A stretch of DNA of 51,299 nucleotides from Scytonema tolypothrichoides VB-61278 (lineage in GTDB: Bacteria; Cyanobacteriota; Cyanobacteriia; Cyanobacteriales; Nostocaceae). The position numbers and the translations under genes were made by a program. The stretch is from contig NZ_JXCA02000019.1 of the NCBI RefSeq assembly GCF_000828085.3, positions 586,785 through 638,083 on the forward strand, written 5' to 3'. This document shows, piece by piece, positions 39,103-48,534 of this stretch. Positions within the stretch are counted from its first letter, which is position 1. Every line of letters begins with the position of its first letter. The notes beneath the pieces were generated by a model, which was not told the DNA's origin, did not search any database, and saw only the letters and a list, made by a program, of their open reading frames with translations.

Positions 39103-42100
39103 AAACAGTAGAGAGTTTGTTATCAGAATTGCGGCAGCTTAATGTAAAGGTTTGGGCTGAGGGTGATAGCTTGCGTTATCGAGCCGCTAAGGGAATTTTA
39201 ACTGCAGACCTGTTGACACAACTGCGGGAGCGGAAAGCGGAAATTCTGTCTTTCCTTAGCCAGACTGAGGGTACCTTCGACTCTTGTGCAGAGAAGATTC
39301 AACCAGTTCAGAGAACTAGTTATCTTCCCTTGTCTTGCGGACAGGAGCGATTTTGGTTTCTTCAACAGTTGGAAGGAGCTAACGCTGCCTACAACCTAGC
39401 CAGAGTATTCTGTTTAGAGGGACGGCTCGACGCTACAGTGTTGGAGCAAGCCATCTCCTCTATTATTGAACGTCATGAGATTTTACGCACTAGGTTCAAG
39501 GTGATTGATGGCACACCAGTGCAAGTAATTGCTCCCAATACTCCCTTTACCATTCCCGTCTTCGATATACATGACCTGCCGGAAACCGTTCGCGCTACAG
39601 AAGCGCAACGAATGATTACTGAAGCCCAAACCCGCCCTTTCGATCTCACAGGAGAGTCACTGCTGCGGGTGCTACTCATCCGCCTGGAGCAGGAAACTCA
39701 TCTTCTGCAGGTCGTGATGCACCACATCATCAGCGATGACTGGTCTGTGCAGGTTTTCTTCAAGGAATTGTCTGTGTTTTACCAGGGGTTCCTCACGGGA
39801 ACTCATGCACCCTTACCAAACTTGGCGATTCAGTATGCTGATTACGCCCACTGGCAGCGTCAACAGCTCAATGAGGACACCATAGCCAAGCAGCTTAACT
39901 ACTGGCAGCAACACCTGACAGGTGCTCCAAGCATTCTAGAACTTCCCACTGACCGTCGCCGCACTTCAACTCAAACTTTTCAGGCAGGTATTGTGCCGTT
40001 TCGCCTCAGTGCTGACTTAACTCAGAAACTGAAGAGGCTGACCGGAAAGACAACCTTGTACATCACACTGCTGGCGGCTTTTGCAACCTTAATCTCCCGC
40101 TACAGTTGTGTTGAGGATATTGTTGTTGGTACTGCCGTTGCCAATCGCCACCCTGTCGAGACAGAACCATTGATTGGTTTATTTGTCAATACCTTGGCGT
40201 TACGCATCCAATTACAGGGCAATCCAACCTTTGCAGAACTCCTAGCCCATGTGCGCCAAGTCGCTCTCGATGCCTATGCTCACCCCGATGTTCCCTTTGA
40301 TCATATGGTCAAAACACTTCAACCCGAGCGACACGCCAGCTACAGTCCTCTGTTCCAAGTGATGTTCATTCTGCAAAATGTTCCCAAGGAGGAATTGGAA
40401 CTGCTGGGGTTGACAACCACTGTGATGGAACTCAATAAACCAACAGCTGGTGCCACGTTTGATTTAACCCTATCGTTACAAGAAGCAGAATCGCAACTTC
40501 AGGGGACGTTTGAGTATAATGCCAACCTGTTTGATGCTACTACTATTCAAAGGATGGCAGGGCATTTTCAAATCTTAGTTGAAGCGATCGCTACCAATCC
40601 AAACGAGCGTGTAGGGCAATTACCATTACTAACAGCAGCAGAACAGCATCAATTACTCATTGAATGGAATCATACCCAAACTAATTATCCTCACAAATGT
40701 ATCCATCAATTATTTGAGGAGCAAGTAGAAAAAACGCCTAATGCGGTAGCGGTAGGATTCAAAAATCAACAACTCACCTATCGGGAGTTAAACACCCGTG
40801 CCAACAAAATAGCACATTATTTGCGCTCATTGGGTGTGAGTAAAGAAACTTTGGTGGGAATTTGTTTAGAGCGAACCCCTAACATAATCGTAGCCATGCT
40901 AGGCATTCTCAAAGCTGGTGGTGCTTATTTACCTCTAGATCCCACCTATCCCAGCGATCGCTTGGCGTTTATGGTCCAAGACGCACAAGCCTTTTTACTG
41001 TTGACAGAACAGCAGCTATGTGGACAATTCACCACTGTTGAGCAGATTTGTTTAGATAGTGACTGGTCTGTCATTTGCCAAGAGAGCCAGGATAACTTAA
41101 ATTGTGAGACTACCGCCGATAATTTGGCTCACGTCATATACACATCAGGGTCAACAGGTCAACCTAAAGGTGTGATGATTCTCCATCGCGGGGTGGTACG
41201 ATTAGTACGAAATACGGATTATATAGATTTTCAATCAAAAGATATCATCGCACAAGTTTCTAATATCTCCTTTGACGCTGCTACCTTTGAAATTTGGGGA
41301 GCATTACTCAATGGTGCTAAGTTAGTCATTCTGGAAAGAGAAATAGTCCTCTCACCGCAAGATTTTGCTAGTAGCTTACAAACTGAGGGAATTACAATCC
41401 TGTTGCTTACTACAGCACTATTTAACCAAATGATTCAAGAAGTACCGTTAGCATTTCGAGCTTTACGCTACTTCTTTTTTGGAGGTGAAGCTGTTGACAC
41501 CAAGCGGGTGCGACAATTGTTAGAGGCAGGAGGAGCACCTCAACAGGTATTACACCTTTACGGTCCCAGCGAAAACACAACCTTGGCAACTTGGTATCAT
41601 GTCCAGCAAATAGAACCAAAAGCGGAAACAGTTCCTATTGGTAAGGCGATCGCTAACACACAAATCTACATTTTAGACAAGTATTTGCAACCTGTTCCTA
41701 TTGGTATCCCTGGAGAATTACATATTGGTGGTGTAGGTTTAGCTATAGGCTATCTCAACCGTCCAGAATTAACAGACCAAAAATTTATTCCTCATCCTTT
41801 TCAAGCTAATTCTAAATTGTATAAGACAGGTGATCTAGCGCGTTATTTACCAGATAGAAATGTTGAATTTCTAGGACGCATTGATAACCAAGTTAAAATT
41901 CGTGGTTTTCGCATTGAGCCGGGAGAAATTGAAACCCTCCTGAGTCAACATCCTCAAGTTCAGCAAACGGTGGTGACTGTACGAGAAGACGATCCAGGGA
42001 ATAAATATTTAACAGCTTATGTTGTTGGCGAAACAGAAACATTGACGAGTAGTGAATTGCGTCAGTTTCTCAAACAACAGTTGCCTGAATATATGATGCC

Positions 42101-43832
42101 AACAGCGTTTGTATTTCTCAACGCCTTTCCTCTGACCCCTAACGGAAAAATTGACCGTCGCGCCTTAAAAGCACCAAATTTACAGGAAAGTCGAGAAACT
42201 GCTTTTGTTCCTCCACGAAATCCGACAGAAGAAATCATCGCCAGCATTATGGCTACTGTCTTGGGTTTAGAACGAGTGGGTATTCATGATAACTTTTTCG
42301 AGTTGGGTGGACATTCTTTATTAGCAACTCAAGTTATTTCGAGACTGCGCGAGACTTTTGCTGTCGAAATATCTTTACGCTGTCTATTTGCATCACCTAC
42401 CATTGCTTCTCTGTGCGAGGTGATAGAAACTATAGCCAAAGCAGGGTTGAAAGATGAATCTTTCAGCAGTATTGCTTTTGATACCCTACCACCACTTGTG
42501 CCCGCAGATCAGGAAATACAGTTACCGCTGTCTATTGCACAACAGTTTATCTGGCATTATCAGCAGACTAATCCTAATAGTTACGCCTATAACAGCCGCG
42601 TTGTTTTACGTGTCACCCCAGCAGTTTCGCCCAAGGTATTAGAAAAAAGCATCAATGAGATAATTCGCCGTCACTCCATTCTGCGTACTTCCTTTATTAT
42701 CAAGGATGGTCAACCAGTACAAGTCATTAGTAAGTCTCTGACTATACCACTTGTGATATTGGACTTACAACACTTGCCTCCAGAAAAACGAGAACTTGCA
42801 GCCCGCAAACTGGCTCTAAAAGAAGCCAAGCACCGCTTCGACTTAGGATCTTGCCCTCTAGTGCGAACAACATTACTACAGTTGGCGCAAGAGGAATATT
42901 GGCTATTAATAACCATGCACCATATCATCACAGATGGTTGGTCTTATGGTATCTTTCTCCAAGAATTAAAAATGCTTTATCATGCATTTTTAAATGGCTT
43001 ACATTCACCTCTGCCCGAAGTTTCTCGTCAGTATGCAGATTTTGCTCTTTGGCAGCAAAAGTGCTGGCAGGAAGGGCTATTTCAAAAACAGCTTTCTTAT
43101 TGGCAGAACAGGTTAGCTAATATTTCAACATCACCCAGTCTCTTACCTACTGATTTTCCACAATTAACCACCAAAAGTACAAGAGCAACTTATCATTCTG
43201 TAGTTCTACCTGAGACTTTGGTTACCAATATAAAAACTCTCGCTCGTTCCCAAGGAGTTAGTATCTTCACCATCATTTTGACTGCTTTTAAAATACTCTT
43301 ATTCAAATGGAGTGGACAATCCGACATTCTAGTTTTGACCACAACTGCTAACAGAAATACACCGACAATTGAAAAAATGCTCGGATGCTTTATTAATGAC
43401 GTATTGTTACGAACTCAACTTGATAGTCATCACACAGGAATTACCCTTTTAAAACAAGTCAATCAAACAGTTAGTGAAGCCAACAATAATCAGCAACTGC
43501 CGCTGGCGGAATTCAATAAAATACTCCAGGGTAGACCTACTGCCTCTATTACGATGGATCCTTCCATAATTAGGCATACAAGACCTTGTTCTAGTCAGTC
43601 CCTCAACTATGAAATTTTATCAGTGCCGTGTGAAAATGAACTATGGAATGAGGATGTTATTCTAGAATTTTATGTTTATTCATATGGTGCAGATTCTAAA
43701 TTAATCCAAATCGCAGGGTATTGTAGTACCGATTCGTTCAAAACAGAAACTATCGATGATTTATTTCGCTACTTCCAGGAAATCATTGAGAAGTTTGTTG
43801 ACTATCCAGAAACTGAGATATTTAACTTCTAA
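39099..43832 (+). CDS. NRPS: TubC docking-C-A-PCP-C (terminal condensation domain)
   Basis: The 1577-residue protein starts with GTG 39099, which overlaps the previous stop by 4 bases. Domains: TubC-type docking (1-55), C1 (about 75-500, HHIISDD at 208-214), A (about 535-1025; YTSGSTGQPKG 681-691, Asp726 in ISFDAATF, Lys1017), PCP (about 1040-1110, Ser1073 in GGHS), and C2 (about 1140-1577, HHIITDG at 1274-1280). Read against GrsA, the A pocket begins Asp-Ala-Phe with later Phe/Gly and Leu-Thr-Leu; I do not assign an amino acid. No epimerase, thioesterase or reductase follows. A C domain with an intact HHxxxDG as last domain suggests release by condensation with a free amine. Polyamine genes follow. 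Confidence 0.93.
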   Translation: MKTVESLLSELRQLNVKVWAEGDSLRYRAAKGILTADLLTQLRERKAEILSFLSQTEGTFDSCAEKIQPVQRTSYLPLSCGQERFWFLQQLEGANAAYNLARVFCLEGRLDATVLEQAISSIIERHEILRTRFKVIDGTPVQVIAPNTPFTIPVFDIHDLPETVRATEAQRMITEAQTRPFDLTGESLLRVLLIRLEQETHLLQVVMHHIISDDWSVQVFFKELSVFYQGFLTGTHAPLPNLAIQYADYAHWQRQQLNEDTIAKQLNYWQQHLTGAPSILELPTDRRRTSTQTFQAGIVPFRLSADLTQKLKRLTGKTTLYITLLAAFATLISRYSCVEDIVVGTAVANRHPVETEPLIGLFVNTLALRIQLQGNPTFAELLAHVRQVALDAYAHPDVPFDHMVKTLQPERHASYSPLFQVMFILQNVPKEELELLGLTTTVMELNKPTAGATFDLTLSLQEAESQLQGTFEYNANLFDATTIQRMAGHFQILVEAIATNPNERVGQLPLLTAAEQHQLLIEWNHTQTNYPHKCIHQLFEEQVEKTPNAVAVGFKNQQLTYRELNTRANKIAHYLRSLGVSKETLVGICLERTPNIIVAMLGILKAGGAYLPLDPTYPSDRLAFMVQDAQAFLLLTEQQLCGQFTTVEQICLDSDWSVICQESQDNLNCETTADNLAHVIYTSGSTGQPKGVMILHRGVVRLVRNTDYIDFQSKDIIAQVSNISFDAATFEIWGALLNGAKLVILEREIVLSPQDFASSLQTEGITILLLTTALFNQMIQEVPLAFRALRYFFFGGEAVDTKRVRQLLEAGGAPQQVLHLYGPSENTTLATWYHVQQIEPKAETVPIGKAIANTQIYILDKYLQPVPIGIPGELHIGGVGLAIGYLNRPELTDQKFIPHPFQANSKLYKTGDLARYLPDRNVEFLGRIDNQVKIRGFRIEPGEIETLLSQHPQVQQTVVTVREDDPGNKYLTAYVVGETETLTSSELRQFLKQQLPEYMMPTAFVFLNAFPLTPNGKIDRRALKAPNLQESRETAFVPPRNPTEEIIASIMATVLGLERVGIHDNFFELGGHSLLATQVISRLRETFAVEISLRCLFASPTIASLCEVIETIAKAGLKDESFSSIAFDTLPPLVPADQEIQLPLSIAQQFIWHYQQTNPNSYAYNSRVVLRVTPAVSPKVLEKSINEIIRRHSILRTSFIIKDGQPVQVISKSLTIPLVILDLQHLPPEKRELAARKLALKEAKHRFDLGSCPLVRTTLLQLAQEEYWLLITMHHIITDGWSYGIFLQELKMLYHAFLNGLHSPLPEVSRQYADFALWQQKCWQEGLFQKQLSYWQNRLANISTSPSLLPTDFPQLTTKSTRATYHSVVLPETLVTNIKTLARSQGVSIFTIILTAFKILLFKWSGQSDILVLTTTANRNTPTIEKMLGCFINDVLLRTQLDSHHTGITLLKQVNQTVSEANNNQQLPLAEFNKILQGRPTASITMDPSIIRHTRPCSSQSLNYEILSVPCENELWNEDVILEFYVYSYGADSKLIQIAGYCSTDSFKTETIDDLFRYFQEIIEKFVDYPETEIFNF

Positions 43833-43971
43833 AAGGCTCATGTATTAATTTTTGTCAAACAGAAACCATCGAAGATCTATTTCGCTACTTGCAGGAAATC
43901 ATTAAGAAGCTTGTTGACTATCCAGAAACTGAGCTCTTTAACTTCTAAAAAGCTCATGTATTGATTTTTTC
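43740..43971 (+). repeat. 116-bp tandem duplication across the NRPS 3' end
   Basis: The last codons of the NRPS gene plus about 24 downstream bases (43740-43855) are followed at an exact offset of 116 bp by a near copy (43856-43971). The copy would encode IEDLFRYLQEIIKKLVDYPE and ELFNF-stop, against IDDLFRYFQEIIEKFVDYPE and EIFNF-stop in the real end. It lies after the stop codon and is not translated. Confidence 0.85.
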
Positions 43972-44146
43972 CAACTTGATTATTACTCCATAGAGCAGCT
44001 AAAATCATTACCTAGCCAAAATTATTGAGGAAATATCATCAGATATGAAAAGAAAATAGGTAATCCAATTAGATTAAAAAAATTTAGGAGTCAGAAGTTT
44101 TAGTAAAATATAAAGCAAGAGACATACTTAGACAAGGAGCTGCAGT
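43972..44146 (+). other. Spacer before the polyamine genes
   Basis: Together with the tandem copy this makes a 314-base gap after the NRPS gene. It is AT-rich. TAGACAAGGAGCTGCAGT at 44128-44145 holds the AAGGAG ribosome site of the next gene. No terminator is seen, so co-transcription with the NRPS genes is possible. Confidence 0.5.
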
Positions 44147-45346
44147 ATGGCACGAGTGATGATAGTTGGAGCTGGTGGGGTAGGGAATGTTGTTGTACAC
44201 AAATGTGCTGCACGACAAGAGTTTTCACACATTCTTCTAGCAAGTCGGACACTTGATAAGTGCCATCGTATTGCTGAAAGTGTCTCGTCACCAAAAGTCA
44301 AGATAGCTGAGCTTAATGCAGATAATGTTAATGATACAGTCAAGCTTCTTAAAGAGTTTCGTCCTGATATTCTCATTAATGTGGCACTTCCTTATCAGGA
44401 TTTAGCACTCATGGATGCGTGTCTTGAGGTAGGAGTTCACTATCTCGATACCGCAAACTACGAACCTCCTGACGAAGCAAAATTTGAATACAGTTGGCAG
44501 TGGAAATATCACGAACGTTACAAAAACGCAGGAATAACCGCTATTCTCGGATGTGGGTTTGATCCTGGAGTAACGGGAATTTTTACAGCCTATGCGCTCA
44601 AACATTATTTTGATGAAATTCACTATCTGGATATTGTTGATTGCAACGCCGGAAATCATGGACAGGCATTTGCTACAAACTTTAACCCAGAGATAAACAT
44701 CCGTGAAATAACACAACCTGGCAAGTATTATGAGAGTGGTAAATGGATAGAAGTCCCTGCTCTTTCGATTCATCGTCCAATCTCTTATCCAGAAATTGGT
44801 ATAAAAGAGTCATATCTTCTTTATCACGAAGAGCTTGAATCTCTGGTCAAGCATATTCCAACTATTAAGAGAGCACGTTTTTGGATGACGTTTTCAGAAA
44901 GCTACATAAACAATCTTCAAGTACTTCAGAATCTTGGGTTAACACGTATTGATCCAATTGATTATGAGGGAACTAAGATTGTGCCGTTGAAGTTTCTCAA
45001 AGCTCTCCTTCCGGAGCCTTCATCCTTAGCAGAGAATTATACAGGACAGACATCTATTGGTTGTCATATTCGTGGGGTTAAAAATGGAAAAGAGCGCAGC
45101 TACTATATATACAATAACTGTGAGCACACTAAGGCATATCAAGAGGTTAATGCACAAGCAATTTCTTACACCACAGGTGTTCCAGCGGTGATCGGTTCAT
45201 TGATGGTGGTTAATGGACTCTGGAAACAGCCGGGAGTGTTTAATGTCGAGCAGTATGATCCTAACCCTTTTATGGAACTGTTAGGACCTCTTGGTCTTCC
45301 CTGGCATGAAGTGATTGATCAGCCATCTCCATTTGAGGATAACTGA
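44147..45346 (+). CDS. Carboxynorspermidine dehydrogenase (saccharopine dehydrogenase family)
   Basis: The 399-residue protein has an N-terminal Rossmann motif MIVGAGGVGNVV (5-16) and runs closely like carboxynorspermidine/carboxyspermidine dehydrogenase: LINVALPYQDLALMDACLE, HYLDTANYEPP, ILGCGFDPGVTGIFTAYA, DCNAGNHGQAFATNFNPE (pieces). The enzyme condenses aspartate semialdehyde with 1,3-diaminopropane or putrescine, using NADPH. It is followed after 2 bases by the matching decarboxylase, so the pair makes norspermidine or spermidine. AAGGAG lies just before the start. Placed between an NRPS that ends with a C domain and an exporter, its polyamine may be the release nucleophile. Confidence 0.88.
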   Translation: MARVMIVGAGGVGNVVVHKCAARQEFSHILLASRTLDKCHRIAESVSSPKVKIAELNADNVNDTVKLLKEFRPDILINVALPYQDLALMDACLEVGVHYLDTANYEPPDEAKFEYSWQWKYHERYKNAGITAILGCGFDPGVTGIFTAYALKHYFDEIHYLDIVDCNAGNHGQAFATNFNPEINIREITQPGKYYESGKWIEVPALSIHRPISYPEIGIKESYLLYHEELESLVKHIPTIKRARFWMTFSESYINNLQVLQNLGLTRIDPIDYEGTKIVPLKFLKALLPEPSSLAENYTGQTSIGCHIRGVKNGKERSYYIYNNCEHTKAYQEVNAQAISYTTGVPAVIGSLMVVNGLWKQPGVFNVEQYDPNPFMELLGPLGLPWHEVIDQPSPFEDN

Positions 45347-45348
45347 GG

Positions 45349-46503
45349 ATGACGGACACTAGAAACTCAGTTTTGGCAACTATCCCATCACCTTGTTTTG
45401 TACTGGAAGAAGCACGTCTTGAGCAAAACCTCGCAGTTTTTGAACGAGTGCAACAAGAAACACCTGTACGAGTCCTTCTTGCTCTCAAAGCTTTCTCCCT
45501 ATTTCATAGCTTTCCACTGATACGAAAGACACTTCAGGGGGCGTCTGCAAGCTCGCTTTGGGAAGCGCAACTAGCTGCGGAAGAATTTGGAGGGGACCTT
45601 CATGTATATTCTCCTGCCTATCGTGATGAGGATATGTCTGCAATTATGACATATGCTTCTCACATAACATTTAACTCTCTGAGTCAATGGGAACGATTTA
45701 GACTACTCATTGAACGATCGCCTTCTCCACCATCAATAGGGCTTCGGATTAACCCCCAGTACTCACCTGTTAAGACTGCGCTTTATAATCCTTGTCAACC
45801 ATTTACACGTCTTGGTGTTTCTCCAGAACATCTTGGTACTTTGTTACCGCAGGGAATAGACGGTTTTTTATCTCACAACTTATGTGAGAGCGATTCCCAT
45901 GAGTTGGAAAAAACCCTCATACACATAGAACAATTTTTCGGGCATTTTCTACCGCAGCTAAAATGGCTTAATCTTGGGGGTGGTCACTTGATGACGAGTC
46001 TTGGGTATGATATGGCACATGCGATTAAAGTTCTCAAGGCGTTTCACAATCGTTACCCTCATATTGAACTGATTGTGGAACCAGGTTCTGCAGTTGCTTG
46101 GGAAACAGGGTTTTTGCTAAGTACTGTACGAGATATAATTCCCACCACTGATATCACAAATGTCATTTTGGATATATCGTTTACCGCTCATATGCCTGAT
46201 TGTTTAGAAATGCCTTATAAGCCTGTTATTTCGGGAACCCATGAACCACAGAAGGGAGAGAAAGCTTACCGCATGGGTGGCTCAAGTTGTTTAGCAGGAG
46301 ATTTTCTTGGTGATTATGCGTTCGATTACGACTTGTCAGTTGGCGATCGCATCATTTTTGAGGATATGATGCACTATACGATGGTAAAAACGACAATGTT
46401 CAACGGAGTAATTCATCCATCAATCGGTATACTTAAGAAAAACGGCACATTCGAGATCTTGCGGCAGTTTTCTTATGAAGACTATCGAGTAAGGCTTGGT
46501 TAA
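45349..46503 (+). CDS. nspC: Carboxynorspermidine decarboxylase
   Basis: The 384-residue PLP enzyme is of the fold III (alanine racemase/ornithine decarboxylase) type. Lys47 (LLALKAFS) would bind PLP; LNLGGGHL and VEPGSAVAW follow, and GGSSCLAGD holds the active-site Cys of the second subunit. The sequence start IPSPCFVLEEARLEQNL is typical of NspC. It removes CO2 from carboxynorspermidine or carboxyspermidine to give the triamine. Start is 2 bases past the dehydrogenase stop (TGAGGATG), so the two are coupled. Confidence 0.9.
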   Translation: MTDTRNSVLATIPSPCFVLEEARLEQNLAVFERVQQETPVRVLLALKAFSLFHSFPLIRKTLQGASASSLWEAQLAAEEFGGDLHVYSPAYRDEDMSAIMTYASHITFNSLSQWERFRLLIERSPSPPSIGLRINPQYSPVKTALYNPCQPFTRLGVSPEHLGTLLPQGIDGFLSHNLCESDSHELEKTLIHIEQFFGHFLPQLKWLNLGGGHLMTSLGYDMAHAIKVLKAFHNRYPHIELIVEPGSAVAWETGFLLSTVRDIIPTTDITNVILDISFTAHMPDCLEMPYKPVISGTHEPQKGEKAYRMGGSSCLAGDFLGDYAFDYDLSVGDRIIFEDMMHYTMVKTTMFNGVIHPSIGILKKNGTFEILRQFSYEDYRVRLG

Positions 46504-46521
46504 CAGCACATTTGTCGAGTC

Positions 46522-46640
46522 AGGGACTTGCGTGAAAATAAAGTACCAGTTAGCAAGTAACTACAGTGACATCCTATCCCCACGTTTTAAGTCGCTAAAC
46601 TTCTAGATTATCTGGTATGTTATTTCTTTGCAAGTCCTTT
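46522..46640. mobile_element. 119-bp MITE-like element
   Basis: Left arm AGGGACTTGCGTGAAAATAA (46522-46541) and right arm, inverted, AAGGACTTGCAAAGAAATAA (46640-46621) match in 15 of 20 positions. The arms resemble AGGACTTACGCAAAA of the 4137-4227 element. It lies between nspC and the MFS gene. Confidence 0.6.
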
Positions 46641-46749
46641 ATTACCCTGCCAACTACTATACTTACTGCCGTGTAGCAGGGAAATGAAAAAGAAATGCTA
46701 CATTTAACGATGAGGCTTTGTTACAAATTAACCAATAGTCAATGTTGCT

Positions 46750-48237
46750 ATGTTAGAAAATAACCCACCAGAGTTGAAAGAACAGTCCAGATTTGGATTG
46801 TCTTTATTTAGGTGGACTGAGTATTTCTCCAGTAAGGAAGGAGAGATAACTCAAAGCATGAGCGTTTTTATATTGATCTGGATTGGTCAGGTGTTATCTC
46901 TGGTTGGCTCTCGCATGACCAGTTTTGCTCTGAGTATTTGGATTTATCAGCATACTAACTCAAATACCCAATTCACTCTCCTGATTCTATCAACAACCTT
47001 ACCTGGGATTATTATCTCCCCGATTGCTGGAGTGTTTGTTGATCGCTGGAGTCGGCGCTGGATCATGATGATTAGTGACTTCTGCGCTGGTCTATGTACC
47101 TTAACCATTGCCTGGTTATTTATGAATGGCAACCTAGAAGTCTGGAGTTTGTGCCTAATTAGTGCTATCAGTTCTGGCTTCAGTGCCTTTCAGTCCCTCG
47201 CCTATTCTTCAGCCACTACATTACTAGTACCTCAAGAACAACTTGGTCGTGCTAGTTCGATGACGCAGATTAGGTTGGCTATTGCGGAAATCCTCTCACC
47301 AGTGCTGGCAACTGCACTGCTGGCAACTGTTCAAATTCCGGGAGTTATTCTCATTGATTTGACAACTGTGTGCTTTGCCCTGGTTTGTTTGCTAGTGGTT
47401 AAGTTCCCTGAAGTTCAGACCAAAGAAGCTAATGAAGAAGTAGGGTTCTTCTTTTCATTCTGGAAAGAAGTGTCTTTTGGATGGAATTATTTAATTGAGC
47501 GACCTGGACTGATTGGGTTAGTCATATTTATTGCTATCAGTAACTTCCTCATCGGTTTCGATGAAGCTCTAACTACACCTCTGGTACTTTCGTTCACTTC
47601 GGTTCAAATTCTGGGGACAATCTCTTCTATTGCTAGCTCTGGGATGTTAGTCAGTAGTTTTATTATGAGCTTCTGGGGAGGACTACAGCGCCAGATCAAT
47701 ATTATATTGATCTCAATGTTTTTTTTGGGTTTATTCTATGTGTTAGCTGGCTTGCATCCTAGCCCGATTCTGTTTACTATCTCTAATTTCTTTATATTTT
47801 TCATAGTTCCAATCGTTAATGGTGCAATCCAAGTCATTTTCCAAAAGAAAGTTGCTCCAGAGGTACAGGGAAGGGTCTTTGCATTCCGTACTGCGATTAG
47901 TCAGGGTTTTCTGCCGCTTTCTTATCTGATAGCAGGACCATTAGCTGACCAAGTTTTTGAACCGTTGATGGCTGCTGATGGGTTGGGAGCAGCTAGCATT
48001 GGGCAAATTATTGGTGTTGGGCATGGTCGCGGTATTGGTTTGATGTTTGTCATCATGGGTATATTTAGCATCTTTGTCACCTTCATCGCCTACTTGTATC
48101 CCCCTCTGCGTCTACTGGAAGATGAGTTACCGGATACAATTCCTTTTTTGGATCAACTCGACTTATCACAAGATATAGATGAATGCCTAAGCCAGAAAGT
48201 TACCTCTTTCAATAAACACGAGCCGAAACCCTTATAA
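46750..48237 (+). CDS. MFS exporter (MFS_3/macrolide-efflux type)
   Basis: The 495-residue protein has about 12 membrane segments. It shows the MFS loop motif DRWSRRW near residue 98 (FVDRWSRRWIMM) and the MFS_3 pattern QEQLGRASSM near 162. A long soluble N-terminal part (1-40) and an acidic C-terminal tail are present. This group includes EntS-like siderophore exporters and macrolide-type efflux pumps. Its place right after the NRPS and polyamine genes suggests it exports the product. Start ATG 46750 has no strong ribosome site. Confidence 0.85.
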   Translation: MLENNPPELKEQSRFGLSLFRWTEYFSSKEGEITQSMSVFILIWIGQVLSLVGSRMTSFALSIWIYQHTNSNTQFTLLILSTTLPGIIISPIAGVFVDRWSRRWIMMISDFCAGLCTLTIAWLFMNGNLEVWSLCLISAISSGFSAFQSLAYSSATTLLVPQEQLGRASSMTQIRLAIAEILSPVLATALLATVQIPGVILIDLTTVCFALVCLLVVKFPEVQTKEANEEVGFFFSFWKEVSFGWNYLIERPGLIGLVIFIAISNFLIGFDEALTTPLVLSFTSVQILGTISSIASSGMLVSSFIMSFWGGLQRQINIILISMFFLGLFYVLAGLHPSPILFTISNFFIFFIVPIVNGAIQVIFQKKVAPEVQGRVFAFRTAISQGFLPLSYLIAGPLADQVFEPLMAADGLGAASIGQIIGVGHGRGIGLMFVIMGIFSIFVTFIAYLYPPLRLLEDELPDTIPFLDQLDLSQDIDECLSQKVTSFNKHEPKPL

Positions 48238-48534
48238 ATTAGAGATTTTTGGAGTGAAGTGTTTCTTCCATTCATGCATGCGTGGTGGCGTTAATTTTAG
48301 ATTCAATGTGAACCCAAAAATAAGGGCGAATGCCGCCAATGGGTGTTTTGTCAATGCTTAAGTCCTATAGCAATCCTATTTGATTTGTGTTGGCATAGCC
48401 TGCGCGTAGCGCATAAGTCGCGCATGCTCAGATTCCCGACTTCTTTTAGAAATCGGGAATCTTGTTGTTCACAAATTTAGGACTGCTATAGTACCACAAA
48501 TATCTTTTTGAAGAAAAATAAGATTGAAATTAGA
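48238..48534. other. Spacer between convergent MFS and SDR genes
   Basis: Holds the MITE-like element at 48365-48491 and nothing else recognisable. The element's inner hairpin GATTCCCGA / TCGGGAATC (48431-48439, 48453-48461) may also stop transcription from both sides. Confidence 0.5.
48365..48491. mobile_element. 127-bp MITE-like element
   Basis: Left arm CTATAGCAATCCTATTTGATTTGTG (positions 48365-48389) and right arm, read inverted from 48491, CTATAGCAGTCCTAAATTTGTG; identical over most positions with a short gap. Both ends carry TA steps, as expected for elements that use TA targets. No coding capacity. Confidence 0.65.

Noticed and set aside
44128-44376. Minus-strand frames over the start of the dehydrogenase gene
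   Set aside because: Antisense shadows of a clear Rossmann-domain gene.
37183-48237. A straightforward catechol siderophore cluster like vibriobactin
   Set aside because: No 2,3-dihydroxybenzoate synthesis genes, isochorismatase or TonB receptor are seen, so only the polyamine-release idea is kept.
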